Notes: a model not told the origin generated them from the sequence alone. Shown: positions 7,833-16,638, counted from the first letter of the stretch. The stretch is 34,279 nt of DNA from Faecalimonas sp. (GCA_020024645.1 JAHHTN010000017.1:1-34279), one strand, 5' to 3'. Numbers and translations are program-made.

Positions 7833-8933
7833 ATGAAAAAGAGAATGCTTAGTTTAATTCTAGCAGGTGTAATGGTGCTTGGTATGGCAGGTTGCGCAAA
7901 GAAACCAGGAGAATCAGATGACAAGAAAGGTGATAAGGGTGGATATGAGTTAGCGTTAATTACTGATGTAGGAACAATTGACGATAAATCATTCAACCAA
8001 GGATCATGGGAAGGATTAAAAAAATATGCAGATGAAAAAAATATCACTTGCAAATACTATAAACCTTCTGAAAAATCAGATAAAGCTTGTTTGACAGCAA
8101 TTGATCTTGCTGTTAAAGGTGGAGCTAAAGTTGTTGTAACACCTGGATTCTTATTTGAAAAACCAATTTTCGAAGCACAGACTAAATATCCTGATACAAC
8201 ATTTATTATCATTGATGCAGCACCAATTGGAAAAGACAAGAAACCACATATTGAAAAAAATGTTCTTTCTATTTTCTACGCTGAAGAACAGGCTGGATAC
8301 TTAGCAGGTTATGCAGCAGTTAAAGAAGGATATAAACAACTTGGATTTATGGGTGGAATCGCTGTACCTGCAGTTATCCGTTATGGATATGGATTTGTTC
8401 AAGGAGCTGATGCAGCAGCAAAAGAACTTGGTTTAGCAAAAGATGCGATTGACATTAAATACACATATGTAGGAAACTTCGATGCTTCTCCAGAAAATCA
8501 AGCAAAAGCAGCAGCTTGGTATAGTGAAGGGACAGAATGTATCTTTGCTTGTGGTGGTGGAGTTGGTAACTCTGTTATGAAAGCAGCAGAAGGTGCAGGA
8601 AAGAAAGTTATCGGTGTAGACGTAGATCAGTCTGTAGAATCTAATACAGTTATTACATCTGCTATGAAAAAATTAAGTGATTCAGTTTATAATGCAGTTG
8701 CTTCATACTATGACAAATCATTTGAAGGTGGAAAATCAATTACATTAAGTGCAGCAGATGATGGTGTACAGTTGCCAATGGAAACATCTAAACTTGAAAA
8801 ATTCACAAAGGCAGAATACGATAAAGTATATGCTGAATTAAAATCAGGTTCAATTAAAATTGCAAATGACACAGCAGCAAAAGATGCTAAAGATTTACAA
8901 ACATCAGTTGTAAAAGTTGAATCAATTAAATAA
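7833..8933 (+). CDS. bmpA: BMP-family nucleoside-binding lipoprotein
   Basis: This is the substrate-binding subunit of the ABC importer encoded at 2203-5795. It has 366 residues. The signal MKKRMLSLILAGVMVLGMAGC ends in a lipobox (MAGC), so the mature protein is tethered through Cys-21. BMP/PnrA features include ALITDVGTIDDKSFNQGSW near the start and AEEQAGYLAGYAA in the middle. The ATG at 7833 has AAAGGAGGAAG upstream; the frame is open further upstream but that stretch overlaps deoC and has no signal peptide. Its position apart from the other transporter genes, after deoC, is slightly unusual. Confidence 0.94.
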   Translation: MKKRMLSLILAGVMVLGMAGCAKKPGESDDKKGDKGGYELALITDVGTIDDKSFNQGSWEGLKKYADEKNITCKYYKPSEKSDKACLTAIDLAVKGGAKVVVTPGFLFEKPIFEAQTKYPDTTFIIIDAAPIGKDKKPHIEKNVLSIFYAEEQAGYLAGYAAVKEGYKQLGFMGGIAVPAVIRYGYGFVQGADAAAKELGLAKDAIDIKYTYVGNFDASPENQAKAAAWYSEGTECIFACGGGVGNSVMKAAEGAGKKVIGVDVDQSVESNTVITSAMKKLSDSVYNAVASYYDKSFEGGKSITLSAADDGVQLPMETSKLEKFTKAEYDKVYAELKSGSIKIANDTAAKDAKDLQTSVVKVESIK

Positions 8934-8956
8934 TTTGAAAATGTAAAATAAAAGCA

Positions 8957-8996
8957 AGTATAAGCATCTGGCACATTGGTGTAAGATGCTTATGCT
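8957..8996 (+). terminator. Hairpin between the BMP lipoprotein gene and add
   Basis: A 10-bp stem ATAAGCATCT (8960-8969) with AGATGCTTAT (8984-8993) can be lengthened by about three pairs including a wobble. It is followed by GCTGTCTTTAAAG, without a real T run. It is probably a leaky terminator or an mRNA-stabilising 3' structure that raises the lipoprotein level above that of add. Confidence 0.5.
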
Positions 8997-9035
8997 GTCT
9001 TTAAAGAGTAAATCATACAATGAGGAGGTGTCGAT

Positions 9036-9995
9036 ATGCATATGCCTAGAATAGAATTACATTGTCATTTAGATGGTTCGCTTCCAGTACAAATTGTAAG
9101 CGAACTGCTTGGAAGGGAAGTAAAACAAGAGGAAATGCAAGTAAGTGAGGATTGTAGAAACCTAGCAGAGTATTTAGAAAAGTTTGATTTACCACTACAA
9201 TGTTTGCAGACAGAAGTGGGATTAAGAAAAGCGTCAAAAGCATTTTTGTTGGAGTTACAAAAAGACAATGTAGAGTATGTTGAAGTAAGATTTGCACCAT
9301 TGTTGTCAGTAAATGAACATTTGGATTGCAGGAGAGTAATTCAGTCTGTAATAGAAGGATTAGAAGAGGCTAAAAAGGAATGTAATATTTTTTACAATGT
9401 AATTGCTTGTGCTATGCGTCACCATTCTGAAGCAGAAAGCCTAGCAATGATGAAAATAGCGAGAGAATTTTTGGGAGAAGGGCTTTGTGCTGTAGATCTG
9501 GCGGGAAATGAGGCTGCTTTTCCTATGGAAAAATTCACAGGATTATTTACTGCGGCAAAGAAGTTAGGTCTTCCTTTTACAATCCATGCAGGAGAATGCG
9601 GGAGTGTAGAAAATGTTATACAATCCGTAGAATGTGGTGCGGCAAGAATAGGGCATGGAATTGCACTTCGTGGAAATAAAAAGGCGATTGCTTTGTGTAG
9701 AGAAAAAGGCATTGGAATAGAGATGTGTCCGATTAGTAATTTGCAGACAAAGGCAGTGAAGAGTCCATCGGAATATCCAATTCGTGAATTTTTAAATGCA
9801 GGCTTACGTGTAACGATTAATACAGATAATAGAACAGTAAGTCATTCTACTCTTCAAAAGGAAATGGAATTTGTTCAAAAGCAGTATGGTGTTGCGGAGG
9901 AAGAACTAATTACAATGACAGAGAATGCTATTGATGTAGCGTTTGCAAAAGATTCTGTTAAAGCGGAACTTTGGAGAAAGTTGAAAGAGGTATAG
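9036..9995 (+). CDS. add: Adenosine deaminase
   Basis: It converts adenosine and deoxyadenosine to (deoxy)inosine, which PunA then splits. The 319-residue metal-dependent TIM barrel has zinc ligands His-9 and His-11 (ELHCHLDGSL), His-184 and Asp-264, and catalytic Glu-187 (HAGE) with His-207 (RIGHG). The motif after the strand is NTDNRT, with Asn where many homologues have a second Asp; I recall this variant as common in Gram-positive enzymes. ATG at 9036 or 9042 are both possible behind GAGGAGGTG. It follows a 102-base gap with a hairpin, then abuts the regulator gene. Confidence 0.93.
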   Translation: MHMPRIELHCHLDGSLPVQIVSELLGREVKQEEMQVSEDCRNLAEYLEKFDLPLQCLQTEVGLRKASKAFLLELQKDNVEYVEVRFAPLLSVNEHLDCRRVIQSVIEGLEEAKKECNIFYNVIACAMRHHSEAESLAMMKIAREFLGEGLCAVDLAGNEAAFPMEKFTGLFTAAKKLGLPFTIHAGECGSVENVIQSVECGAARIGHGIALRGNKKAIALCREKGIGIEMCPISNLQTKAVKSPSEYPIREFLNAGLRVTINTDNRTVSHSTLQKEMEFVQKQYGVAEEELITMTENAIDVAFAKDSVKAELWRKLKEV

Positions 9996-9996
9996 A

Positions 9997-10725
9997 ATGC
10001 AGTACAAATATTTGTATAATGTATTGCCATTTCTGGAAAAGTGTAAAAGAGAAACACAAAAGCAATTTGAGGAATATTTTAAAAGTGCTCCGGCATGGAT
10101 TATGGATTCTTTTCAAATTGAGGAAATGGACAAGGGCGAAGTTTTTGTGCGAGAAAATACTCCTATCGATACAATATATTTTGTAGGAAAAGGAACGATT
10201 AAGGCAACAGATTACCGTATTTATGGGATTACTTATGATTTTATGAGTTTTGATTGTGTACACGCATTAGGTGGAATGGAAATCATTATGGATTTGGACA
10301 CATACATGACAACATTGGAAACAGCAACATCGTGTACGATAGTAAAAATTCCAAAAGCACAGTATGAAAAATGGCTTTTGTCGGATTTGCGAGTGCTGAA
10401 ATTGGAAGCAAAATTAACAGGGAAATCATTGCTTGAAGATGGGCGCAAAAGCAGAGCGTATTTATTTTTACAAGGCTCAGATAGATTGGCAATGTTGTTG
10501 ACGGAACGATATGAGTTGTATGCAAGAAATGGACTTTTGCGAGTACAGGGCGGACGTCAAGGACTTTCTGATACAACAGGCCTTTGTGTAAAAACAATTA
10601 ATCGTGCAGTAAAAAAATTTTCTGAAGAGGGACTAATTAGCAAGGAAGGAAATAAAATAACAGTTTCTTATGAACAATATAGAAAATTAAAAGACATGAT
10701 AATGGCGCTTATTGATATTGAATAG
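9997..10725 (+). CDS. Crp/Fnr-family transcriptional regulator
   Basis: This 242-residue protein has an N-terminal cyclic-nucleotide-binding-like beta roll (about 30-145: VFVRENTPIDTIYFVGKGTI) and a C-terminal winged helix (about 165-235: LSDTTGLCVKTINRAVKKF). No N-terminal cysteine cluster typical of true Fnr iron-sulfur proteins is seen. Its ATG lies 1 base after the add stop, so it is translated with the operon. A role as local regulator of nucleoside genes is inferred from position only. The ligand is unknown; a nucleoside, nucleotide or pentose phosphate is plausible. Confidence 0.88.
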   Translation: MQYKYLYNVLPFLEKCKRETQKQFEEYFKSAPAWIMDSFQIEEMDKGEVFVRENTPIDTIYFVGKGTIKATDYRIYGITYDFMSFDCVHALGGMEIIMDLDTYMTTLETATSCTIVKIPKAQYEKWLLSDLRVLKLEAKLTGKSLLEDGRKSRAYLFLQGSDRLAMLLTERYELYARNGLLRVQGGRQGLSDTTGLCVKTINRAVKKFSEEGLISKEGNKITVSYEQYRKLKDMIMALIDIE

Positions 10726-10741
10726 GGGAAAGGAGTTTAGA

Positions 10742-11569
10742 ATGAATTTAGTATATGAAAAATTAATGACTTGTGTAAAGAGTGTAAAAGAAAAGGTGGA
10801 TTTTTCTCCAGAAGTGGCATTGATTTTAGGATCAGGGCTTGGTGACTATGCAGATGAAATAGAAATTGTACAGACAGTAGATTATACAGAGATTGAAGGG
10901 TTTCCGACTTCTACAGTAGCAGGCCATAAGGGACGTTTTGTTTTTGGGTATGTCGACAAAACTCCGGTTGTAATTATGCAGGGAAGAGTACATTTCTATG
11001 AAGGTTATCCAATGTCTGATGTTGTCCTCCCAACAAGACTTATGGGACTTTTAGGAGCAAAGAAAATAGTTTTGACAAATGCAGCAGGTGGTGTGAATTT
11101 TGATTTTAAACCAGGAGATTTTATGATGTTGACAGATCACATTACAACAGGAGTCCCAAGTGCGTTGATTGGCGCTAATTTGGATGAATTAGGTGTAAGA
11201 TTTCCGGATATGAGTGAAGTTTATAGTAAAAGAATGCAGGAAATTATTAGAACAACGGCGAAAGAGTTGGGAATTGATTTAAAAGAAGGTGTGTATGCGC
11301 AATTCACAGGTCCGAGTTATGAAACACCATCAGAAATCCGTATGGTAAGAAGTTGGGGTGCTGACGCAGTAGGTATGAGTACAGCCTGCGAAGCAATGGC
11401 AGCAAGACATATGGGAATGGAAATATGTGGAATTTCATGTATCACAAATCTTGCGGCAGGAATGTCAAAAGAGGAATTAAATCATAAAGAAGTGCAAGAA
11501 ACTGCAGATAGAGTAGCAAAACAGTTCAAAGCATTGATTACAGGTATTATTATAAGACTTGGAGAATAA
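10742..11569 (+). CDS. punA: Purine nucleoside phosphorylase (trimeric type)
   Basis: It splits inosine, guanosine and their deoxy forms with phosphate. The 275 residues match trimeric PNP. Phosphate residues are visible as Ser-31 (LGSGLG), His-62 (GHKGR), Arg-82/His-84 (GRVHFYEG) and Ser-213. The purine-recognising pair is Glu-198 (SEIRM) and Asn-236 (TNLAAG), which indicates 6-oxopurine preference, in keeping with the deaminase upstream. ATG at 10742 is preceded by AAAGGAG at 10729-10735; an in-frame TTG at 10712 lies inside the regulator gene and is rejected. It is the last gene of the nucleoside operon. Confidence 0.95.
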   Translation: MNLVYEKLMTCVKSVKEKVDFSPEVALILGSGLGDYADEIEIVQTVDYTEIEGFPTSTVAGHKGRFVFGYVDKTPVVIMQGRVHFYEGYPMSDVVLPTRLMGLLGAKKIVLTNAAGGVNFDFKPGDFMMLTDHITTGVPSALIGANLDELGVRFPDMSEVYSKRMQEIIRTTAKELGIDLKEGVYAQFTGPSYETPSEIRMVRSWGADAVGMSTACEAMAARHMGMEICGISCITNLAAGMSKEELNHKEVQETADRVAKQFKALITGIIIRLGE

Positions 11570-11574
11570 AGGAT

Positions 11575-11609
11575 AAAAGAGTTATGGTATATACTGTAAC
11601 TCTTTTTTT
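11575..11609 (+). terminator. Terminator of the nucleoside operon
   Basis: AAAAGAGTTA (11575-11584) pairs with TAACTCTTTT (11597-11606), and the T run continues to 11609. It lies 6 bases after the punA stop. Confidence 0.88.
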
Positions 11610-11622
11610 GTAAATATTTCAA

Positions 11623-11651
11623 TTGACGGAGAAAAAATAATTTGGTATAAT
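11623..11651 (+). promoter_or_regulatory. Sigma-A promoter of tRNA-Cys copy 2
   Basis: TTGACG (11623-11628), a 17-base spacer and a perfect TATAAT (11646-11651) stand about 45 bases upstream of the tRNA. It is the best consensus promoter in the window, as expected for a stable RNA gene. Confidence 0.88.
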
Positions 11652-11696
11652 TTTGGCGATAAAAGTATATATTATAGCATAGTATAGGTATATAGT

Positions 11697-11767
11697 GGCG
11701 CCATAGCCAAGTGGTAAGGCAAAGGTCTGCAACACCTCTATCACCAGTTCAAATCTGGTTGGCGCCT
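11697..11767 (+). tRNA. tRNA-Cys (GCA), copy 2
   Basis: It is identical over all 71 bases to tRNA-Cys at 279-349: same acceptor stem GGCGCCA/TGGCGCC, GCA anticodon and A-C mismatch at the top of the anticodon stem. The match runs one base further on each side (73 bases in all). Unlike copy 1, it stands alone with its own promoter and terminator. Confidence 0.95.
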
Positions 11768-11772
11768 TAGTA

Positions 11773-11815
11773 AAAATATCGAGAATTTTTCATAGGAGAG
11801 TTCTCGATATTTTTT
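11773..11815 (+). terminator. Terminator of tRNA-Cys copy 2
   Basis: AAAATATCGAGAA (11773-11785) pairs perfectly with TTCTCGATATTTT (11801-11813), within a T run. It is a strong Rho-independent terminator. Confidence 0.9.
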
Positions 11816-11901
11816 ATTGTTTTTATTATACTTATAGTTGACTTTTATAAAAACTACAGATATGATTACATACAGTATATTTATTTAGAGGTAGGGAGAT
11901 T

Positions 11902-13137
11902 ATGGATTATAAGAAGATCGTACAAGGTATTTTAGATATTGGAGAGGCTATGCTTATTAACGGAGCGGAGAATTTCCGATTGGAAGATAGTTTATATCGT
12001 ATGTGTAAAAGCTATGGGTTTGTGAGATATGATGTATTTGTCATTCCAAGTAATATACAAATGACAGTAGAAACGCCGGACGGGGAAATCATTACACAAA
12101 TTCGTCATATTGAAAATGCAGATATTGATTTTGATCAATTAGATTACTTGAATAATTTATCACGTTATGTTTGTAAGCATACACCTGATGAAAAAGAATT
12201 ACAAAAAAAATATTTAGAGGTAGTGAATAGACCAGCACAGCATCCAGCTATTAAGTATTTTGCAGCTGTTATGGGTGGTACGGGATTTGCAGTATTTTTT
12301 GGAAGTAATTTTTTTGATTCTATTGTAGCAGTAATTGTTTCTCTTATGATTGTAGTTGTAGGCGGTTGGCTGAGTAGAAGAGAGGAAAATCTTTTGATTT
12401 ACAATGTGATTTTATCGTTTCTTTCAGAAGTGATTATTCTTCTTTGTGTTCGTGTCGGCCTTGGAAGTCATCCGGAACGAATTATGATTGGAATTGTTAT
12501 GCTTTTGATTAGTGGGTTAAGTACGACGAATGGAATTCGAGAGGTGTTGCAGAAAGATTATATTTCAGGTGCGATTAACATTATGAATTCAATGCTTGGA
12601 GCAGCAGGAATTGCTTTCGGAACGGCATTTGCAATGTTGTTATTAGACGGTGTTTCAGCAGAAGGATTTATTTTAAATTATAATATTCCAATTCAGTTGA
12701 TTTCATGTACGATTGCTTGTGTAGGATTTGCGTTTTGGTTTAAAATTAGAGGGAAACAGGTTCTTTACTCTGGTGTAGGTGCATTTATCGCATGGGGAAT
12801 TTATTTGCTTGCATATGAATTAAAACCAAGTAACTTTTTTGCAACATTAGCAGCTGCTATATTTGTGGCAGGATATGCTTTTGTGATGTCAAGGAAGAAT
12901 AAAGCTCCATCAACAATATTTTTAACTGCTTCTGTGTTTCCGTTGATTCCAGGACCAAATTTGTATTATATGATGTATGGATGTGTAAGTCGTGATATGG
13001 GTATGGCGATAGGTGAAGCTATTGTTTTATTTGCAACGTGTCTTGCTATTGCATTTGGATTTAATATTGTAGATGTGATTGCTAGAAGTACAATGCGAGC
13101 AATGAAAAAAGAATATCATGTTGGTAAGAAATCCTAG
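11902..13137 (+). CDS. ThrE-like threonine/serine exporter family membrane protein
   Basis: The 411 residues combine the two halves often encoded apart in Firmicutes. The N-terminal part (about 1-115) is soluble: IGEAMLINGAENFRLEDSLYRM is typical of the ThrE/DUF1212 family. Roughly ten hydrophobic helices follow from about residue 120 to 400, with the second ThrE-like half beginning near residue 275 and including VFPLIPGPNLYYMMYG. Family members export small amino acids such as threonine and serine in Corynebacterium; the substrate here is not shown. It is monocistronic, between the tRNA-Cys terminator and its own terminator. ATG is preceded by GAGGTAGGGAG. Confidence 0.85.
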   Translation: MDYKKIVQGILDIGEAMLINGAENFRLEDSLYRMCKSYGFVRYDVFVIPSNIQMTVETPDGEIITQIRHIENADIDFDQLDYLNNLSRYVCKHTPDEKELQKKYLEVVNRPAQHPAIKYFAAVMGGTGFAVFFGSNFFDSIVAVIVSLMIVVVGGWLSRREENLLIYNVILSFLSEVIILLCVRVGLGSHPERIMIGIVMLLISGLSTTNGIREVLQKDYISGAINIMNSMLGAAGIAFGTAFAMLLLDGVSAEGFILNYNIPIQLISCTIACVGFAFWFKIRGKQVLYSGVGAFIAWGIYLLAYELKPSNFFATLAAAIFVAGYAFVMSRKNKAPSTIFLTASVFPLIPGPNLYYMMYGCVSRDMGMAIGEAIVLFATCLAIAFGFNIVDVIARSTMRAMKKEYHVGKKS

Positions 13138-13142
13138 AGATT

Positions 13143-13181
13143 AAAGGGCTTTTCATGAAATGTTCATGGAAAGTCTTTTTT
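13143..13181 (+). terminator. Terminator after the ThrE-like gene
   Basis: AAAGGGCTTTTCATGAA pairs, with one bulge and one mismatch or wobble, with TTCATGGAAAGTCTTT and ends in a T run near 13175-13181. It lies just after the stop codon. Confidence 0.8.
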
Positions 13182-13223
13182 CTTATAGAAATAGTTTAAA
13201 ATTAACAAAAAAATCTTTGAATA

Positions 13224-13232
13224 TGGTACAAT
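13224..13232 (+). promoter_or_regulatory. Extended -10 promoter of the M42 peptidase gene
   Basis: TGG-TACAAT (13224-13232) is an extended -10 box. TTAACA lies upstream at a long 19-base spacing. The start codon is about 40 bases downstream. Confidence 0.6.
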
Positions 13233-13274
13233 GATTGGTAGAAATATTCTGTAAGACAGTAGGAGGTAATTATA

Positions 13275-14306
13275 ATGATAGACAATAATGCAATGTATCA
13301 TGATTATGCAGTAAAACAAATTGAAAACTTGATTTCCATTGATAGTCCAACAGGTTATCACTATAATGTGATAATCTATTTACAGGAAGAACTTGAACGA
13401 ATGGGATTTGAGGTACGTACACTTAGAAAAGGTGGAGTTATTGCAAATTTAGGTGGAGAAGGAAATCCTCTAATGATGATGGCACATGTTGATACATTGG
13501 GGGCATTTGTGCATTATATTAAAGGTGATGGAAGACTTGCTATTTCAAATGGAACATTAAACCAGAACAATATTGAGACGGAAAATGTACGTATTTTGAC
13601 AAGAGATAAGAAAATGTATGAAGGGACAATACAGTTGGCAAATGCGTCTGTTCATGTAAATCCAGATATTAACGAAGAGAGAAAGTTTACGAATCTAGAA
13701 GTTGTGTTAGATGAAGATGTAAGCAATAAAGAAGATGTAGAAAAATTAGGAATCAGCCCAGGGGATTTTATTATGGTTGAGCCTAGATTTCGTATAACAG
13801 ATAGTGGTTATATTAAGAGTCGTTTCTTAGATGACAAAGCATCTTCAGGTATTTTGCTTGCTATTGCAAAGTATGTAAGCGAACATAAAGGATGTTTAAA
13901 GAGAAATGTACAGATTTTCTTTACTGTGCATGAAGAAGTTGGACATGGAGCTGCATGTGGAATTACAGATGAAATAGAGGATATTTTGGCTATCGATATG
14001 GGGTGTGTAGGTGAAAATTTAACTTGTACAGAAAGACAAGTGTCTATTTGCGCAAAAGATGGAAGAGGAGCTTATCATTTTGAAATGGTAAATGAATTAA
14101 TTGATGTTGCAAAGAAAAATAGTTTAGACTATGCAATAGATATTTATCCTTTCTATGGTTCAGATACGGCAGCAGCTATAACAGCAGGGCGAGATGTACG
14201 TCATGCATTAATTGGTTCAGGAGTATACGCTTCTCACGGATATGAAAGAACTCATAAAGAGGGAGTTAAGAATACATTTGAATTGGCGCTACATTATATA
14301 ATATAA
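13275..14306 (+). CDS. M42-family metallo-aminopeptidase
   Basis: This cytoplasmic co-catalytic di-metal peptidase (343 residues) is of the glutamyl aminopeptidase / TET type. Metal ligands are His-71 (MAHVDT), bridging Asp-186 (RFLDDKAS), Glu-221 with general base Glu-220 (TVHEEVGHG), Asp-241 (IDMG) and a C-terminal His in HGYERTH (about 321-327). It would trim N-terminal residues from short peptides. Older annotations of this family as cellulases or FrvX are not supported by mechanism. It is a single-gene unit with AGGAGG upstream. I see no clear terminator before the GH112 gene 106 bases downstream. Confidence 0.9.
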   Translation: MIDNNAMYHDYAVKQIENLISIDSPTGYHYNVIIYLQEELERMGFEVRTLRKGGVIANLGGEGNPLMMMAHVDTLGAFVHYIKGDGRLAISNGTLNQNNIETENVRILTRDKKMYEGTIQLANASVHVNPDINEERKFTNLEVVLDEDVSNKEDVEKLGISPGDFIMVEPRFRITDSGYIKSRFLDDKASSGILLAIAKYVSEHKGCLKRNVQIFFTVHEEVGHGAACGITDEIEDILAIDMGCVGENLTCTERQVSICAKDGRGAYHFEMVNELIDVAKKNSLDYAIDIYPFYGSDTAAAITAGRDVRHALIGSGVYASHGYERTHKEGVKNTFELALHYII

Positions 14307-14352
14307 AATCTTTAAAAAAGCAATATATATAAAATTATGAACAAAAATCGCA

Positions 14353-14381
14353 TAGACGAAGAGAAAAGATTTTTATATACT
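14353..14381 (+). promoter_or_regulatory. Candidate promoter of the GH112 gene
   Basis: TAGACG (14353-14358), a 17-base spacer and TATACT (14376-14381) lie 32 bases before the start codon. The -35 box matches 4 of 6 and the -10 box 5 of 6 consensus bases. No clear operator is seen. Confidence 0.6.
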
Positions 14382-14412
14382 TGAATAAGCAAAGACTAGA
14401 GAGGAGAAAGTT

Positions 14413-16578
14413 ATGAGCAAAGAAAAAATGACTGGAAGAGTAACTATACCTACAGACGTTGACGTAGTACCTGAAACACTAGAATTAGTGAAAAGATGGG
14501 GAGCAGATGCCATTCGTGATTGTGACGGTACAGATTATCCAGAAGAATTAAGAGATGTAGATGCGAAAGTATATTCGACATATTATACAACAAGAAAAGA
14601 TAATGCATGGGCAAAGGCCAATCCAGATGAAATTCAGCAGATGTATATTATGACATCTTTCCACACAGCAGTAGATACAGAGTTATCTATTCATTTAATG
14701 GATCATTTATATCCAGATATGTTAAAGGTAAATTCTCACGATGATATTACAAGATGGTGGGAAGTAATTGACCGTACAACAGGAGAAGTTGTTCCTGTAA
14801 CAGAATGGGATTACAGTGAAGAAACAGGAGATGTAACTATTCACGGAGCAAAATTATTCCATGATTATACAGTAAGTTTTCTTGCATATATTATGTGGGA
14901 TCCAGTACATATGTACAATGCAGTTGTTAATGATTGGCAAGATGTAGAAAAACAGATTACATTTGATGTTCGTCAGCCAAAAACAAAAGAATTTACAATG
15001 AAACGTCTTCGTAAATATATTGAAGAAAATCCACATATTGATGTTATTCGATACACAACATTTTTCCACCAATTTACATTGATTTTTGATGAAATGGCTA
15101 GAGAAAAATATGTAGACTGGTATGGATATTCCGCATCAGTAAGTCCATACATTTTAGAACAATTTGAAAAAGAAGTTGGTTATAAATTCAGACCAGAATT
15201 TATTATTGATCAGGGATATATGAATAACCAATACCGTATTCCTTCTAAAGAATTCCGTGATTTCCAAGCATTCCAAAGAAGAGAAGTTGCTAAATTAGCA
15301 AAAGAAATGGTAGATCTTACACATGAACTTGGAAAAGAAGCAATGATGTTCTTAGGAGATCATTGGATTGGTATGGAACCATTTATGGACGAATTTAAGT
15401 CAATTGGATTAGATGCAGTAGTAGGAAGTGTTGGTAATGGATCTACATTACGTCTAATTAGTGATATTCCAAATGTAAAATATACAGAAGGGCGTTTCCT
15501 TCCATACTTCTTCCCAGATACATTCCATGAAGGTGGAGATCCAGTAAAAGAAGCAAAAGTAAACTGGGTAACAGCACGTCGTGCTATTTTAAGAAAACCA
15601 ATCGATAGAATCGGATATGGTGGATATTTGAAACTTGCACTTCAGTTCCCAGAATTTATTGACTATGTAGAAAGTGTATGTGATGAATTCCGTACATTAT
15701 ACGAAAATATCAAAGGAACAACACCTTACTGTGTGAAAACAGTTGCTGTATTAAACAGTTGGGGAAAAATGAGAGCATGGGGAAATCACATGGTTCATCA
15801 TGCTTTATATCAAAAACAGAACTATTCTTATGCAGGAATTATTGAAACACTTTCAGGTGCTCCATTTGATGTGAAATTTATTAGTTTTGATGATATTAAA
15901 GAAAATCCTACAATTTTAGATGATATTGATGTAGTAATCAATGTAGGTGATGCTTATACTGCACACAGTGGTGGAGCAAACTGGATTGATGAAACAGTTG
16001 TAACAGCTATTAAGAAATTTATTTATAATGGTGGTGGATTTATCGGTGTAGGTGAACCAACAGCATATCAGTGGGAAGGTCGTTTCTTCCAACTTGCAAA
16101 TGCACTTGGAGTAGAAAAAGAGAACGGATTTAACTTAAACACAGATAAATATAACTGGGATGAACATGATCACTTTATTAAAGAAGATTGTACAAAAGAT
16201 ATCGACTTTGGTGAAGGAGAAAAGAATATCTTTGCATTAGATGGAACAACTATTTTAAGACAGATTGACAAAGAAGTACAGTTAGCTGTAAATGAATTTG
16301 GAAAAGGACGTTGTGTATATATTAGTGGACTTCCATATAGTTTTGAAAACAGCCGACTTTTATATCGTTCAATCATTTGGTCCTCACACGATGAAGACAA
16401 CTTACATAAATGGTTCAGCTCAAATTTCAATGTAGAAGTACATGCATATGTAAAAAATGGTAAATATTGTGTAGTAAATAACACATATGAACCACAAAGC
16501 ACAACTGTTTATAAAGGAGACGGAACAAGTTTCGATTTAGATTTAGGTGCAAATGAAATCATTTGGTATGAAATTTAA
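14413..16578 (+). CDS. gnbP: GH112 galacto-N-biose/lacto-N-biose phosphorylase
   Basis: It cleaves galactosyl-beta-1,3-HexNAc with phosphate to galactose-1-phosphate and GalNAc or GlcNAc, saving one ATP. The 721 residues match GH112. The N-terminal TIM barrel (about 1-430) carries KRWGADAIRDCDGTDYPEE and the likely general acid Asp-316 in FLGDHWIGMEPF, close to Asp-313 of the bifidobacterial enzyme as I recall it. A Rossmann-like middle part (about 440-660, INVGDAYTAHSGG) and a small beta domain follow. There is no signal peptide, so the substrate is imported. GH112 also contains galactosyl-rhamnose phosphorylases; NahK and GalE nearby favour HexNAc. ATG follows GAGGAGAAAG. Confidence 0.92.
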   Translation: MSKEKMTGRVTIPTDVDVVPETLELVKRWGADAIRDCDGTDYPEELRDVDAKVYSTYYTTRKDNAWAKANPDEIQQMYIMTSFHTAVDTELSIHLMDHLYPDMLKVNSHDDITRWWEVIDRTTGEVVPVTEWDYSEETGDVTIHGAKLFHDYTVSFLAYIMWDPVHMYNAVVNDWQDVEKQITFDVRQPKTKEFTMKRLRKYIEENPHIDVIRYTTFFHQFTLIFDEMAREKYVDWYGYSASVSPYILEQFEKEVGYKFRPEFIIDQGYMNNQYRIPSKEFRDFQAFQRREVAKLAKEMVDLTHELGKEAMMFLGDHWIGMEPFMDEFKSIGLDAVVGSVGNGSTLRLISDIPNVKYTEGRFLPYFFPDTFHEGGDPVKEAKVNWVTARRAILRKPIDRIGYGGYLKLALQFPEFIDYVESVCDEFRTLYENIKGTTPYCVKTVAVLNSWGKMRAWGNHMVHHALYQKQNYSYAGIIETLSGAPFDVKFISFDDIKENPTILDDIDVVINVGDAYTAHSGGANWIDETVVTAIKKFIYNGGGFIGVGEPTAYQWEGRFFQLANALGVEKENGFNLNTDKYNWDEHDHFIKEDCTKDIDFGEGEKNIFALDGTTILRQIDKEVQLAVNEFGKGRCVYISGLPYSFENSRLLYRSIIWSSHDEDNLHKWFSSNFNVEVHAYVKNGKYCVVNNTYEPQSTTVYKGDGTSFDLDLGANEIIWYEI

Positions 16579-16586
16579 ATAAGATA

Positions 16587-16632
16587 AAAAAAGCATTATC
16601 GTGCAATTTCTATTGCACGATAATGCTTTTTT
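16587..16632. terminator. Bidirectional terminator between GH112 and AraC genes
   Basis: A perfect 20-bp stem (16587-16606 with 16613-16632) around TTTCTA has six A at one base and six T at the other, so it serves both convergent genes. It lies 8 bases after the GH112 stop and 7 bases from the AraC stop. Confidence 0.95.
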
Positions 16633-16638
16633 ATGTAT

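Noticed and set aside
9036..9995. Loss of an active-site aspartate in adenosine deaminase (NTDN instead of NTDD)
   Set aside because: The zinc-binding Asp-264 is kept, and I recall the NTDNR variant from other Gram-positive adenosine deaminases, so it is likely family variation.
10712..10741. Upstream TTG start for punA
   Set aside because: It lies inside the Crp/Fnr gene without a ribosome site; AAAGGAG fits ATG 10742.
278..11768. Integrative element bounded by tRNA-Cys direct repeats
   Set aside because: No integrase, recombinase, phage or plasmid genes lie between the repeats, and the repeats are the whole tRNA rather than a 3'-end att core.
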